From: Rhodoferax sp.
GTDB taxonomy: Bacteria; Pseudomonadota; Gammaproteobacteria; Burkholderiales; Burkholderiaceae_C
Direction of reading: 5' to 3'
Assembly: GCA_018063505.1 (NCBI GenBank)
Contig: JAGPBF010000006.1
Location: forward strand, 1 to 49,166
Length of the DNA: 49,166 nucleotides
Shown: piece by piece, positions 34,279 through 43,263 of the stretch
How the letters are laid out: each line of letters opens with the position of its first letter
Position numbering within the stretch: the stretch's first letter is position 1
The notes under the pieces: model-generated
What the model was told of the DNA's origin: nothing
Seen by the model: the letters and a program-made list of their open reading frames with translations, nothing else
Database searches by the model: none
Made by a program: the position numbers and the translations under genes

Positions 34279-35961
34279 ATGCCATCACGTTCTGACTCCG
34301 TTTCCAGGCTAGCGCCCACCCAGGGCTGGCGGCCCGCGGCACTGATCCTGCTAGTCGGTTGCTGGCTGGCACTTGCCGGCAACCTTGCGTTATGGCGCAC
34401 CGTGTGGCCGCTGCCCGAGCTCGCCGGCGCGCGCGGTGTCCTGTTTGCCGTCGGCCTGTCTGTCTGGATCGTTGCGGCGCTGCAGGTCGTGCTCAGTTTG
34501 GTGGCGTGGAAATGGCTGCTCAAGCCGGTCCTGCTGTTGTTGGTCTTGACCGCCGCGGCCAACAGCTATTTCATGCTCCAGTATGGCGTGGTGATCGATG
34601 CGACGATGATGGCCAATGTGGCCAATACCGATGCGCGCGAGGTGCGCGATCTGCTGTCCTGGACGATGCTGCTGATCGTGTTGGTGCTCGGCGTGTTGCC
34701 CGCCTGGTGGCTGCTGCGCCAGAAGCTGGCATTGCGCGCCTTCTGGCCGCAGGCCTGGCGCAACCTGGCCGGCGCGGCGGTGGGCCTGACTGTGTTGCTG
34801 CTGGTCACGCTGCTGATGTATCAGGACCTGGCCTCATTGATGCGCAACCACAAGCAGGTGCGGTATCTGGTCAATCCGCTCAATACACTGTACGCCAGCG
34901 GCAAGCTGGCCGGCGACAGCCTGTTCCATGTGAGCAAGACCCTGCAGCCAATCGGCCTGGACGCGCGGCCAGGTGCCAGTTATGCAGCAAGCAAACGCGC
35001 GCCGCTGGTGGTGCTGGTGGTTGGCGAGACTGCACGCGCGGCCAATTTTTCGCTCGGCGGATATGCGCGCCCGACCAATCCACAGCTGCAACGCCTGTCG
35101 GCCAGCGGCAGCGGCCAGTTGACCTACTACAGCGCGGTGCGCTCCTGCGGCACCAATACGCAGACCTCGCTGCCCTGCATGTTCTCGCACCTGGGCAAAG
35201 ACGGCTACGAGGCATCCCGCCAGCCCTACGAGAACCTGCTCGATGTGTTGCAGCGCGCCGGCCTGGCGGTGTTGTGGATCGACAACCAGTCTGGCTGCAA
35301 GGGTTTGTGTGACCGCGTCGCCCATGTGGATACCTATGGCCTGAAGACGCCGGGCCTGTGTGTCGATGGCGAATGCTTCGACGAAGTGATGCTGCAGGGT
35401 CTGGACCAGCGAATCGCCACGCTCGATCCGGCACGGCGGGCCCGTGGCGTGGTGCTGGTGTTGCACCAGATGGGAAGCCATGGACCGGCGTATTACCGCC
35501 GCACACCGCCAGCGTTCAAGACCTTCATGCCCGAATGCACGAGCAATGTCTTGCAGGATTGCGCGCGGGAGCAGCTGGTCAACGCCTATGACAACACCAT
35601 CGTCTACACCGACCATGTCCTGGCAGGTGTGGCGCAATGGCTGCAGGGCAAGGCCCATGACAGCGCCTACGACACGGCCATGGTGTACGTGTCCGACCAC
35701 GGCGAGTCGCTGGGTGAGAACAACCTGTATCTGCACGGACTTCCGTACGCGCTGGCCCCCGACACCCAGACCCATGTGCCCATGGTCAGCTGGATATCGG
35801 ATGCGATGCGGGATCGACTGGGGCTGCGGTCCGATTGCCTGCGGGCCCGGGCTGACGACAAACTGAGCCACGACAATCTGTTCCATGCCTTGCTGGGCCT
35901 GCTGGACGTGCAGACCAGCCTTTATCGCAAGGAGCTCGACTGGTTTGCCGCCTGTCGCTGA
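34279..35961 (+). CDS. EptA-type lipid A phosphoethanolamine transferase (560 aa)
   Basis: The enzyme moves phosphoethanolamine from phosphatidylethanolamine to lipid A at the periplasmic face of the inner membrane; in related proteins this lowers polymyxin binding. The N-terminal membrane domain (about residues 20-180) has five hydrophobic segments. The periplasmic sulfatase-like domain has metal ligand E250 ([12 protein letters not shown]), the nucleophile position T294 ([15 protein letters not shown], aligned with T285 of MCR-1) and the metal motif [16 protein letters not shown]. The disulfide cysteines common to the family are plentiful. It lies 90 bp after azlD and may have its own transcript. 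Specificity for lipid A is inferred. Confidence 0.93.
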   Translation: MPSRSDSVSRLAPTQGWRPAALILLVGCWLALAGNLALWRTVWPLPELAGARGVLFAVGLSVWIVAALQVVLSLVAWKWLLKPVLLLLVLTAAANSYFMLQYGVVIDATMMANVANTDAREVRDLLSWTMLLIVLVLGVLPAWWLLRQKLALRAFWPQAWRNLAGAAVGLTVLLLVTLLMYQDLASLMRNHKQVRYLVNPLNTLYASGKLAGDSLFHVSKTLQPIGLDARPGASYAASKRAPLVVLVVGETARAANFSLGGYARPTNPQLQRLSASGSGQLTYYSAVRSCGTNTQTSLPCMFSHLGKDGYEASRQPYENLLDVLQRAGLAVLWIDNQSGCKGLCDRVAHVDTYGLKTPGLCVDGECFDEVMLQGLDQRIATLDPARRARGVVLVLHQMGSHGPAYYRRTPPAFKTFMPECTSNVLQDCAREQLVNAYDNTIVYTDHVLAGVAQWLQGKAHDSAYDTAMVYVSDHGESLGENNLYLHGLPYALAPDTQTHVPMVSWISDAMRDRLGLRSDCLRARADDKLSHDNLFHALLGLLDVQTSLYRKELDWFAACR

Positions 35962-35965
35962 CGCC

Positions 35966-35971
35966 TACAAT
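35966..35971 (+). promoter_or_regulatory. Candidate -10 box TACAAT upstream of pgk
   Basis: TACAAT lies 75 bp before the pgk ATG, with TTTGCC (35944-35949) 16 bp upstream as a weak -35. A second TATAAA occurs at 35980-35985, so the exact promoter is uncertain. Confidence 0.4.
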
Positions 35972-36046
35972 TTGGACGGTATAAACAGTCGTGCGCCAGC
36001 GGATGCAACAGTGGCTGGCAGCCAGATGGAACGGGAGTGTGGTGTG

Positions 36047-37255
36047 ATGGAATTTATTCGGTTCTCCGATCTTTGTGCCCGCGGCGACGTCGCCGGCAAG
36101 CGGGTTTTTATCCGTGCCGATCTCAACGTGCCGCAAGACAATGACGGCCGGATCACCGAGGACACGCGGATCCGCGCGTCGGTCGGCTGCATCCGCATGG
36201 CGCTCGATGCCGGGGCCGCGGTCATGGTCACATCACATCTGGGCCGGCCCGCCGAGGGAAGCTTCACGCCGGCCGACTCGCTGGCGCCGGTCGCCGAGCG
36301 CCTGGGTGAACTGCTCAAATGCACGGTTCCGCTGGTGTCCAACTGGACCGACGGATTCAAGCTCGAGGGGCGGGCACTGGAGCCCGGCCAGGTGGTGATG
36401 CTGGAGAACTGTCGCCTCAACGTCGGCGAGAAGAAGAACAGCGAAACCCTGGCGCGCAAGATGGCTGCGCTGTGCGACATCTTCGTGCACGATGCCTTCG
36501 GCACGTCGCACCGGGCCGAGGCCAGCACGTATGGAATCGCGCAGTTCGCACCAGTTGCCTGTGCCGGTCCGTTGCTGGCAGCCGAGATCGATGCCATCAC
36601 CAAGGCCTTGAAGGCGCCGCGCCGGCCACTGGTGGCCATCGTGGCCGGCTCCAAGGTGTCGACCAAGCTGACCATCCTCAAGAGCCTGGCTGCCAACGTC
36701 GACCAGTTGATCGTCGGGGGTGGCATTGCCAACACCTTCATGCTCGCTGCCGGCCTGAAGATCGGCAAGAGTCTGGCCGAACCCGACCTGCTGGACGAGG
36801 CCAAGGCCGTCATTCTGGCGATGACAGCGCGTGGCGCCGCGGTGCCGATACCGATCGACGTGGTGACGGCCAAGGAGTTCAAGGCCGACGCCAAGGCCAC
36901 GGTCAAGGCGGCCAGCGACGTGACCGACGACGACATGATCCTGGACATCGGCCCGCAGACCGCCAATCAACTTGCCGAGCAGCTGGCAGGCGCCGGCACC
37001 ATCGTCTGGAACGGTCCGGTCGGTGTGTTCGAGTTCGCCGCCTTCGAGTCCGGCACCAAACGCATCGCCAAGGCGATTGCCGACAGCGATGCATTCTCGA
37101 TCGCCGGTGGTGGCGACACGCTTGCGGCGATTGCCAAATACGGCATCGAAAAGGACATTGGTTATATCTCCACCGGTGGTGGTGCATTTCTCGAGGTGCT
37201 CGAAGGCAAGACCCTGCCGGCATTCGAGATCCTGGCCAAGCGCGCCAGGGGCTGA
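36047..37255 (+). CDS. pgk: Phosphoglycerate kinase (402 aa)
   Basis: Pgk makes ATP from 1,3-bisphosphoglycerate in glycolysis. Motifs visible are [18 protein letters not shown] near the N-terminus, [11 protein letters not shown], the hinge region [13 protein letters not shown], and the nucleotide-binding [13 protein letters not shown] and [15 protein letters not shown] near the C-terminus. ATG 36047 has GGGAG ten nucleotides upstream; an in-frame ATG at 36026 would add seven residues. The gene begins the pgk-pyk-fba glycolytic group. Confidence 0.97.
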   Translation: MEFIRFSDLCARGDVAGKRVFIRADLNVPQDNDGRITEDTRIRASVGCIRMALDAGAAVMVTSHLGRPAEGSFTPADSLAPVAERLGELLKCTVPLVSNWTDGFKLEGRALEPGQVVMLENCRLNVGEKKNSETLARKMAALCDIFVHDAFGTSHRAEASTYGIAQFAPVACAGPLLAAEIDAITKALKAPRRPLVAIVAGSKVSTKLTILKSLAANVDQLIVGGGIANTFMLAAGLKIGKSLAEPDLLDEAKAVILAMTARGAAVPIPIDVVTAKEFKADAKATVKAASDVTDDDMILDIGPQTANQLAEQLAGAGTIVWNGPVGVFEFAAFESGTKRIAKAIADSDAFSIAGGGDTLAAIAKYGIEKDIGYISTGGGAFLEVLEGKTLPAFEILAKRARG

Positions 37256-37261
37256 TTTCCC

Positions 37262-37283
37262 CGCCGACCAAAACCGGTCGGCG
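37262..37283. terminator. 8-bp stem-loop just after pgk
   Basis: CGCCGACC (37262-37269), loop AAAACC, GGTCGGCG (37276-37283): a perfect 8-bp stem seven nucleotides after the pgk stop. No T-tract follows, so it may be a terminator, an attenuating hairpin or an mRNA 3'-end stabiliser. Confidence 0.5.
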
Positions 37284-37311
37284 ATGGTGTGGCGGTGTGT
37301 GCGGTGGTGCC

Positions 37312-37330
37312 GGTAATCGGCTGGTAACCG
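37312..37330 (+). promoter_or_regulatory. Two 11-bp-spaced direct repeats upstream of pyk, shared with fba
   Basis: GGTAATCG-GCT-GGTAACCG: two 8-bp copies differing at one base, with start-to-start distance of 11 bp, 43 bp before the pyk ATG. The reverse complement of the fba leader (39685-39703) matches this block at 16 of 19 positions. The helical-turn spacing suggests a regulator binding site. The 3' half also forms an AATCGG/CCGATT inverted repeat. Confidence 0.45.
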
Positions 37331-37372
37331 ATTCGATGGGAGAATTGCCCGATCAAGAACGGAGACACCACC

Positions 37373-38809
37373 ATGGCTTTGCGCCGCGCTACCAAGATTG
37401 TTGCCACCCTCGGCCCCGCATCGAGTGATCCAGCCTTGCTCGAACAGATGATACGGGCCGGCGTCAACGTTGTCCGGCTCAACTTCAGCCATGGCGTGGC
37501 GCAAGACCATATCGACCGTGCACGGCTGGTGCGCGAGGCCGCGCAACGTGCCGGGCGTGAGGTGGCCATCATGGCCGACCTGCAAGGCCCCAAGATCAGG
37601 GTCGGCAAATTTGCCGACGGCAAGGTGATGCTCAAGGCCGGCGCCAGGTTCGTGCTCGATGCCACCCGCGTCGAACTCGGTGACGAAGACGCGGTCGGAC
37701 TGGACTACAAGTCATTGCCACGCGAGGTCAAGGCGGGCGACACCTTGCTGCTCAACGACGGCCTCATCGTCATCTACGTGGACGCGGTGCGGGGCGAGGC
37801 GGTGCACACGACAGTCAAGATCGGTGGCGAGCTGTCCAACAACAAGGGCATCAACAAACTCGGCGGCGGGCTGACCGCGCCGGCGCTGACGGCCAAGGAC
37901 ATGGACGACATCCGTACCGCGATGGGGTTCAAGGCCGACTATGTAGCTGTCAGTTTCCCGAAGAACGCCACCGACATGGAAATGGCGCGCCAACTGTGCA
38001 GCGTGGCCTCGGTCGACGGCAGCCACCGTCCCGGCCTGATCGCCAAGATCGAACGTGCCGAGGCCATTCCGCGGCTGCTCGAGATTCTGCTGGCCAGCGA
38101 CGGCATCATGGTGGCGCGCGGCGACCTGGCGGTCGAGGTCGGCAACGCGGCGGTGCCGGCACTGCAGAAACGCATGATCAAGCTCGCGCGTGAACACGAC
38201 AAGGTGGTGATCACCGCCACCCAGATGATGGAGTCGATGATCACCAACCCGGTACCGACACGCGCGGAGGTCAGCGACGTGGCCAATGCGGTGCTCGACG
38301 GCACCGACGCGGTGATGTTGTCGGCCGAGACCGCGGCTGGCAAATATCCGCTGGAGACGGTGGTCGAGATGGCCAAGATCTGCCATGCCGCAGAGTCACA
38401 CGAGATCGCCAACTTCGAAGCCGATTTCATGGGCAAGACTTTCGGGCGCATCGACCAGTCGATTGCGATGGGCGCGTTGTTCACGGCCTACCACATGGGT
38501 GCCAAGGCGATTGTGGCGATGACCGACAGCGGCTCGACCGCCTTGTGGATGAGCCGCCACCTGATCCAGGTGCCGATCTATGCGCTGACACCGCGGATCG
38601 CGACACAACGCAAGATGGCGCTGTACCGCAACGTGCGTCCGCTGTTGATGGACAACAGCCTGGACCGCGATACCGCGCTGCTGGAGGCTGAAAACCATCT
38701 GAAGTCGCGCAATATCGTTGGCAGTGGCGATGTCTACGCCATCACCTGCGGTGAGCCCATGGGTGCGCCCGGTGGCACCAACATGCTCAAGATCTGCCGG
38801 GTCGTCTGA
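37373..38809 (+). CDS. pyk: Pyruvate kinase (478 aa)
   Basis: The enzyme converts phosphoenolpyruvate and ADP to pyruvate and ATP. The N-terminal ATKIVATLGPASSD, VVRLNFSHG and IMADLQGPKIRVG motifs are canonical. The active-site signature is LIAKIERAEAIPRL, followed by DGIMVARGDLAVE and TATQMMESMI. The C-terminal allosteric domain (about residues 350-478) is present. GGAG precedes ATG 37373. It is encoded 117 bp after pgk with its own probable control region. Confidence 0.98.
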   Translation: MALRRATKIVATLGPASSDPALLEQMIRAGVNVVRLNFSHGVAQDHIDRARLVREAAQRAGREVAIMADLQGPKIRVGKFADGKVMLKAGARFVLDATRVELGDEDAVGLDYKSLPREVKAGDTLLLNDGLIVIYVDAVRGEAVHTTVKIGGELSNNKGINKLGGGLTAPALTAKDMDDIRTAMGFKADYVAVSFPKNATDMEMARQLCSVASVDGSHRPGLIAKIERAEAIPRLLEILLASDGIMVARGDLAVEVGNAAVPALQKRMIKLAREHDKVVITATQMMESMITNPVPTRAEVSDVANAVLDGTDAVMLSAETAAGKYPLETVVEMAKICHAAESHEIANFEADFMGKTFGRIDQSIAMGALFTAYHMGAKAIVAMTDSGSTALWMSRHLIQVPIYALTPRIATQRKMALYRNVRPLLMDNSLDRDTALLEAENHLKSRNIVGSGDVYAITCGEPMGAPGGTNMLKICRVV

Positions 38810-38861
38810 CGCTGCACCGTCCAGGTTCGCGGATTCGGTGGCGCGCCTGCGACCGCGCTTT

Positions 38862-39581
38862 TCAGCGCTTGCCGGTGTCGCGCGACAGGAACGGCGCGCG
38901 CTGCTTGCGGCCTTCGAGCAGGCCGTGGCTCAGGGCAGCGATGATCCAGCAGATCCATCCGGTCCATAACGTGTGGCTCAGGTAGTGGGCGCCGCGGATC
39001 TGTTGCGCCAGCCCGATCGTGAAACCGGCCACCAGCGTGGCCGTGAGCCAGATTCTGGCGGCGCGCGGAGTTTTCTCGCGCAGCCAGAAGTAGCCGGGCA
39101 GAAAGCAGAACGCGGCGGACGCATGGCCGGCGGGAAAGCAGCGTCCGACGCCGCCGTCGAAAACGCCCCAGTTCCAGTGCGAGACGTAGATCGCCTTGCC
39201 GCCAAACTCCGCCAGATCCCAGGGGCAACTGGTGGCATTCATGTCCTTGAGCACGGAGACGGCCATGACGCAAAACATTGCGGCCACGAACATGTGGACC
39301 CGCTGCCTGCGGGTCAGGCTGCGCAACACGCCGAACGGCCACCAGACCGAAAGCAGCAGCACCAGCTGCAATGCCCAGGCCACGCGTCGCGCGCCTTCGT
39401 GCAGCACCTTGGACCACAACCAGTGGTCGCGCAGCGGAAAGCCGCTGGCGGTACCGAACCAGTGCGCCAGGCGCAGATCCAGCGAGGTCAGGTCCCATAG
39501 CACGAACAGCGTGAACAGCGCCAGGGTCCAGAGGATGGTGCGGGTGCGGATTCGTTGCCGGTAAGCGGATTCGCTGTCCAT
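38862..39581 (-). CDS. PAP2-family membrane phosphatase (239 aa)
   Basis: An integral membrane phosphatase with about six hydrophobic segments. The three PAP2 motifs are recognisable in a subfamily form: KDMNATSCPWDL (first motif, C in place of R), RCFPAGHASAAF (second, with catalytic His) and RGAHYLSHTLW (third). The RGAHY-SH form occurs in PAP2 proteins acting on lipid phosphates, often next to lipid A-modifying genes. Here it lies convergent to pyk and divergent from fba, interrupting the usual pyk-fba pair. Substrate unknown; undecaprenyl or lipid A phosphate are reasonable guesses. Confidence 0.87.
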   Translation of the reverse strand: MDSESAYRQRIRTRTILWTLALFTLFVLWDLTSLDLRLAHWFGTASGFPLRDHWLWSKVLHEGARRVAWALQLVLLLSVWWPFGVLRSLTRRQRVHMFVAAMFCVMAVSVLKDMNATSCPWDLAEFGGKAIYVSHWNWGVFDGGVGRCFPAGHASAAFCFLPGYFWLREKTPRAARIWLTATLVAGFTIGLAQQIRGAHYLSHTLWTGWICWIIAALSHGLLEGRKQRAPFLSRDTGKR

Positions 39582-39674
39582 GTCGGGTTGGACCCCGTCA
39601 GTCGCCAGGCGACTGCGAGGGTGCGCGCAAAAGCGCCAAGTATGAACCAGGACCCGATTGTCGGGCTGGCACGT

Positions 39675-39680
39675 TAAAAT
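39675..39680 (+). promoter_or_regulatory. Candidate -10 box TAAAAT upstream of fba
   Basis: TAAAAT lies 82 bp before the fba ATG, directly upstream of the repeat block at 39685-39703. No acceptable -35 box is seen at 16-18 bp. Confidence 0.4.
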
Positions 39681-39684
39681 TTCC

Positions 39685-39703
39685 CGGTTACAGGCCGGTT
39701 ACC
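39685..39703 (-). promoter_or_regulatory. Two 11-bp-spaced direct repeats in the fba leader, shared with pyk
   Basis: On the minus strand the block reads GGTAACCG-GCC-TGTAACCG, matching the pyk block at 16 of 19 positions. On the plus strand a further inverted half-site AACCGG (39704-39709) follows. The block starts five bases after the candidate -10 box, where a bound protein would block or modulate initiation. Confidence 0.45.
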
Positions 39704-39761
39704 AACCGGTTGCGTGCAGGCGGCCTGTGCGATATCCAAAACCACCCAGGGAGTTATGACA

Positions 39762-40826
39762 ATGGCACTCGTCTCGATGCGCGAATTGCTGGACCATGCG
39801 GCCGCCAACGGCTATGGCATTCCAGCCTTCAATGTGAACAACCTGGAGCAGGTGCAGGCCGTCATGGCCGCGGCCGACGAAGTTGGCGCGCCGGTGATCC
39901 TGCAGGCCAGTGCCGGCGCCCGCAAATATGCCGGCGAGGCGTTCATCAAGCATCTGATTGCCGCAGCGGTTGAGGCTTATCCACATATTCCGCTGGTCAT
40001 GCACCAGGACCACGGCCAGAGCCCCGATGTCTGCAGGGGCGCGATCGACCTGGGCTTCAGTTCGGTCATGATGGATGGCTCGCTGGAGGCCGACGGCAAG
40101 ACCATCGCCAGTTACGACTACAACGTCGAGGTGACGCGCAAGGTGGTCGACATGGCACACGCCACCGGTGTCACGGTCGAGGGCGAACTCGGTTGCCTGG
40201 GCTCGCTCGAGACCATGCGCGGCGACAAGGAAGACGGGCACGGCACCGACGCGACGATGACGCGCGAGCAGCTGCTGACCGACCCCGAGCAGGCCGCCGA
40301 TTTCGTGCGCCGCACCCAGCTCGATGCGCTGGCGATTGCGATCGGTACCAGCCACGGTGCCTACAAGTTCACCCGCAAGCCCACCGGCGACATCCTGGCG
40401 ATCGAGCGCATCAAGGAAATTCACCGCCGGCTGCCCAATACCCATCTGGTGATGCACGGTTCATCGTCGGTGCCGCAAGACCTGCTGGCCATCATCCGCC
40501 AGTACGGTGGCAATATGAAGGAGACCTACGGCGTGCCGGTCGAGGAGATCCAGAAGGCGATCCAGTTCGGCGTGCGCAAGGTCAACATCGACACCGATGT
40601 GCGGCTGGCCATGACCGGTGCAGTGCGCAAATACCTGGCCGAAAACCCGGAGAAATTCGACCCACGCGACTGGCTCAAGCCAGCGCGCGAGGCGGCCAAG
40701 CAGGTCTGCAGGCAGCGCTATATCGAGTTCGGCTGTGAGGGCCAGGGCAGCAAGATCAAAGGCAACAACCTGAAGTACGTGGCCGGGCAATACGCGCGGG
40801 GCGAACTGGCGCAGGTCGTTCAGTAA
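39762..40826 (+). CDS. fba: Class II fructose-bisphosphate aldolase (354 aa)
   Basis: Fba cleaves fructose-1,6-bisphosphate in glycolysis and runs in reverse in gluconeogenesis. Class II zinc-enzyme motifs are clear: [16 protein letters not shown], the Zn-binding [38 protein letters not shown] and [12 protein letters not shown]. The 354-aa length fits the family form common in betaproteobacteria. ATG 39762 is favoured over the in-frame ATG at 39756 because GGGAG lies nine nucleotides before it. The transcript may read on to purC. Confidence 0.97.
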   Translation: MALVSMRELLDHAAANGYGIPAFNVNNLEQVQAVMAAADEVGAPVILQASAGARKYAGEAFIKHLIAAAVEAYPHIPLVMHQDHGQSPDVCRGAIDLGFSSVMMDGSLEADGKTIASYDYNVEVTRKVVDMAHATGVTVEGELGCLGSLETMRGDKEDGHGTDATMTREQLLTDPEQAADFVRRTQLDALAIAIGTSHGAYKFTRKPTGDILAIERIKEIHRRLPNTHLVMHGSSSVPQDLLAIIRQYGGNMKETYGVPVEEIQKAIQFGVRKVNIDTDVRLAMTGAVRKYLAENPEKFDPRDWLKPAREAAKQVCRQRYIEFGCEGQGSKIKGNNLKYVAGQYARGELAQVVQ

Positions 40827-40858
40827 GCGCTGCGCCGGGGGCGCCATCCGGTGCCCCC

Positions 40859-40864
40859 TAAAAT
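40859..40864 (+). promoter_or_regulatory. -10-like hexamer TAAAAT exactly 6 nt before the purC ATG
   Basis: The sequence is CCCC-TAAAAT-CTGCGC-ATG, 32 nt after the fba stop. The spacing would make the A of ATG the first transcribed base. There is no Shine-Dalgarno sequence, so purC may be translated from a leaderless mRNA. Confidence 0.45.
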
Positions 40865-40870
40865 CTGCGC

Positions 40871-41782
40871 ATGCCCGATACCTCGCCTGCGCTGCATACC
40901 TCCGATATTCACTCCCTGCCCCTGCTTGCGCGCGGCAAGGTGCGCGATAACTATGCGGTCGGCGACGACCGCCTGCTGATGGTCGCCAGCGACCGCCTCA
41001 GCGCCTTTGACGTGGTGCTCGACCAGCCGATTCCCGGCAAAGGCAGCCTGCTGACGCAGATGGCGCTGTTCTGGTTCGGCAAGCTGGGCGCGATCTGCCC
41101 GAATCACCTGACCGGTGAGGCGCCCGAGGATGTCGTGGCGCCCGATGAACGCGACCAGGTGCGGGGTCGGTCCATGTTGGTCAAGCGCCTGCGCCCGCTG
41201 CCGGTCGAGGCCGTGGTGCGGGGTTATCTGGCCGGCAGCGGCTGGAAGGAGTACCAGCAGGGCCAGTCGGTCTGTGGCGTGCCGCTGCCGGCAGGCCTGC
41301 ACAATGCGTCGAAACTGCCACAGCCGATCTATACCCCGGCGGCCAAGGCCGAGGCGGGTGAACATGACGAAAACATCACCTACGAGCGCACGGTCGAGAT
41401 GATCGGGCCCGCGCTGGCTGCGCAGATGCGCGATACCAGTATCGCGTTGTACCAGGCGGGTGCGCAGATCGCGCTGGCCAAGGGCATCATCATTGCCGAC
41501 ACCAAGTTCGAGTTTGGCCTGGACGCGCAGGGCCGGATGGTCCTGATGGACGAGGTCATGACGCCGGATTCGTCGCGCTTCTGGCCACTTGAAGACTATG
41601 TCGAAGGCAGCAACCCGCCGAGTTACGACAAGCAGTTTGTCCGCGACTGGCTCGAGCAGGTGCGTATCGACGGACAGCCCTGGAACAAGCGGGCACCGGC
41701 GCCAGCCCTGCCGGCCGAAGTGGCCAATGCCACCGCGGCGCGTTACCAGGAAGCGCTTGAGCGGCTGACCCGGGCCGGTTGA
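40871..41782 (+). CDS. purC: Phosphoribosylaminoimidazole-succinocarboxamide synthase (303 aa)
   Basis: PurC joins CAIR and aspartate to form SAICAR in purine synthesis. The typical beginning [16 protein letters not shown] is followed by [18 protein letters not shown], then [18 protein letters not shown] and [15 protein letters not shown], with [17 protein letters not shown] at the C-terminal side. The length matches the longer (about 300 aa) form. In related genomes it is followed directly by purE, purK and sua5; here three lipid- or peptide-like carrier genes and a thioredoxin gene intervene. Confidence 0.98.
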   Translation: MPDTSPALHTSDIHSLPLLARGKVRDNYAVGDDRLLMVASDRLSAFDVVLDQPIPGKGSLLTQMALFWFGKLGAICPNHLTGEAPEDVVAPDERDQVRGRSMLVKRLRPLPVEAVVRGYLAGSGWKEYQQGQSVCGVPLPAGLHNASKLPQPIYTPAAKAEAGEHDENITYERTVEMIGPALAAQMRDTSIALYQAGAQIALAKGIIIADTKFEFGLDAQGRMVLMDEVMTPDSSRFWPLEDYVEGSNPPSYDKQFVRDWLEQVRIDGQPWNKRAPAPALPAEVANATAARYQEALERLTRAG

Positions 41783-41850
41783 CGCTGGGGGCAGCGCAGC
41801 GCGTACAACCAACCCACTGACTGGATCCCCGTTGAGCAGACGCTGGCACC

Positions 41851-43233
41851 ATGATGGCGTTGCGTGACGTGTGGCAGTTCCACGAGTGCCCGGCGATCGT
41901 GGCCTGGTGGTGCCGCATCTTTGGTCGCGCGCTGGTCTGGCTCACCCCCCCGGCCCGCCGCCGCCTGCTGTTGGCGCTGGGTGCGCTGGGTGTCGGCATC
42001 GTCACCACGGTGGGCACAATGGGCAAACATCCGGCGCTGCACCTTCCCCGCGAAGCTTGGGGTGTGGTGTCGGTTGTCGTGGCGATGTTCGCCTTGCTGG
42101 CGCTGGTATACCGTGCCGCAGCCGGTTTTTCCCGATTGCCGGCGCCGCTGCGCCGCCACCCCCAATGGGCGTTGCACGCGAGCTACTGGCTGATGCTGGT
42201 GGCTTTGACGTTCACCACCACGGACCAGGGACCGTGGCGTGCAGTGCTGCTCGGGGTGGCCGTGTTGTTCCCGTTGTTGCTGTGGCGACTGGCCTATCTG
42301 GTACTGGCCGGCCAGCATGGCCGCATTGCGGGAACCACCTGGCGCGACCATGTGATGTATTTGTGGCCTGCCTGGGGCGGCACCGATACGCCATACGGGA
42401 AAGGGCTGGCGTATCTTTCGCAATGCGAGGCCAGGACCACCGAAGCATTGGCCCGTTCGCAACTGGCCGGTATCCGGCTGTTGCTGTTGGCCGTGTTGTG
42501 GCGCCTGGTGCTGACGGCGTTCAATGCGCTGGTCCATGGCGATGTCAATTGGCTGGGCCATTCGTGGGGTGGGTGGACAGCGGGCGTGCCGGAACTCCAG
42601 GACATGCTGCAGGCGGCTCCAGCCGGAGCCAGGCTGTCTGCGTGGATCAGCATCTATGCCAACCTGATCACCGATGTGTTGCGCCTGGCCGTCAAGGGCC
42701 ACCTGATCGTCGGCTTCCTGCGGCTGTACGGTTTCAACGTTTTCCGCAATACCTACAAACCCCTGCTGGCCGAATCCATTGTCGAGTTCTGGAACCGCTA
42801 CTACTACTATTTCAAGGAATTGCTGGTCACGTTCTTTTTCATGCCGACGTTCACCGGTCCGGCCAAACGGCTGCGCCATTGGCCTGGGCTGCGGCTGCTG
42901 GTGGCCGTTTTCGCCGCCGCTTTTGTCGGCAACGTGTACTACCATGTCATCAAGGAATCGGACGCGCTGGCGCAGGGCCATCTGCTGCAGGTGCTCGACG
43001 CGCAAGCCCCGCGCATGTTTTATTGCTTGCTGCTGGCGCTGGGTATCTTCGTGTCGATGTTGCGCGAGCAGGATCGGCGAGGTGCGGCTGCGTTGGTGGG
43101 CCCGGCCCGGCGGGTTTGGCGCATCGCCGGTGTATGGACATTTTTTTCGCTGATCTCGATCTGGAACACCGGTGGCGGTGCATCGTTCGAGGTCAGACTC
43201 CGGTTCTTCCTGGGCCTGTGGGGCCTGGCTTGA
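41851..43233 (+). CDS. Multi-pass membrane protein with MBOAT-like signature (460 aa)
   Basis: The protein has at least eight hydrophobic segments, for example about residues 38-58, 68-90, 105-150, 205-225, 345-365 and 385-405. At residues 313-325 it reads FWNRYYYYFKELL, followed by a hydrophobic FFFMP stretch. This resembles the conserved FWRRW...L motif of membrane-bound O-acyltransferases such as DltB and AlgI, but with Tyr where they have Trp-His. H365 (GNVYYHVIKE) may be the counterpart of their conserved membrane histidine. It heads an operon with an AMP-forming ligase (30 bp downstream) and a carrier protein, the DltB-DltA-DltC logic. I infer a transferase that moves a carrier-bound acyl or aminoacyl group across or onto the envelope; the family match is not certain. 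Confidence 0.6.
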   Translation: MMALRDVWQFHECPAIVAWWCRIFGRALVWLTPPARRRLLLALGALGVGIVTTVGTMGKHPALHLPREAWGVVSVVVAMFALLALVYRAAAGFSRLPAPLRRHPQWALHASYWLMLVALTFTTTDQGPWRAVLLGVAVLFPLLLWRLAYLVLAGQHGRIAGTTWRDHVMYLWPAWGGTDTPYGKGLAYLSQCEARTTEALARSQLAGIRLLLLAVLWRLVLTAFNALVHGDVNWLGHSWGGWTAGVPELQDMLQAAPAGARLSAWISIYANLITDVLRLAVKGHLIVGFLRLYGFNVFRNTYKPLLAESIVEFWNRYYYYFKELLVTFFFMPTFTGPAKRLRHWPGLRLLVAVFAAAFVGNVYYHVIKESDALAQGHLLQVLDAQAPRMFYCLLLALGIFVSMLREQDRRGAAALVGPARRVWRIAGVWTFFSLISIWNTGGGASFEVRLRFFLGLWGLA

Positions 43234-43263
43234 AGGCTGGCGAACGATTGGAGGGATTGACAA

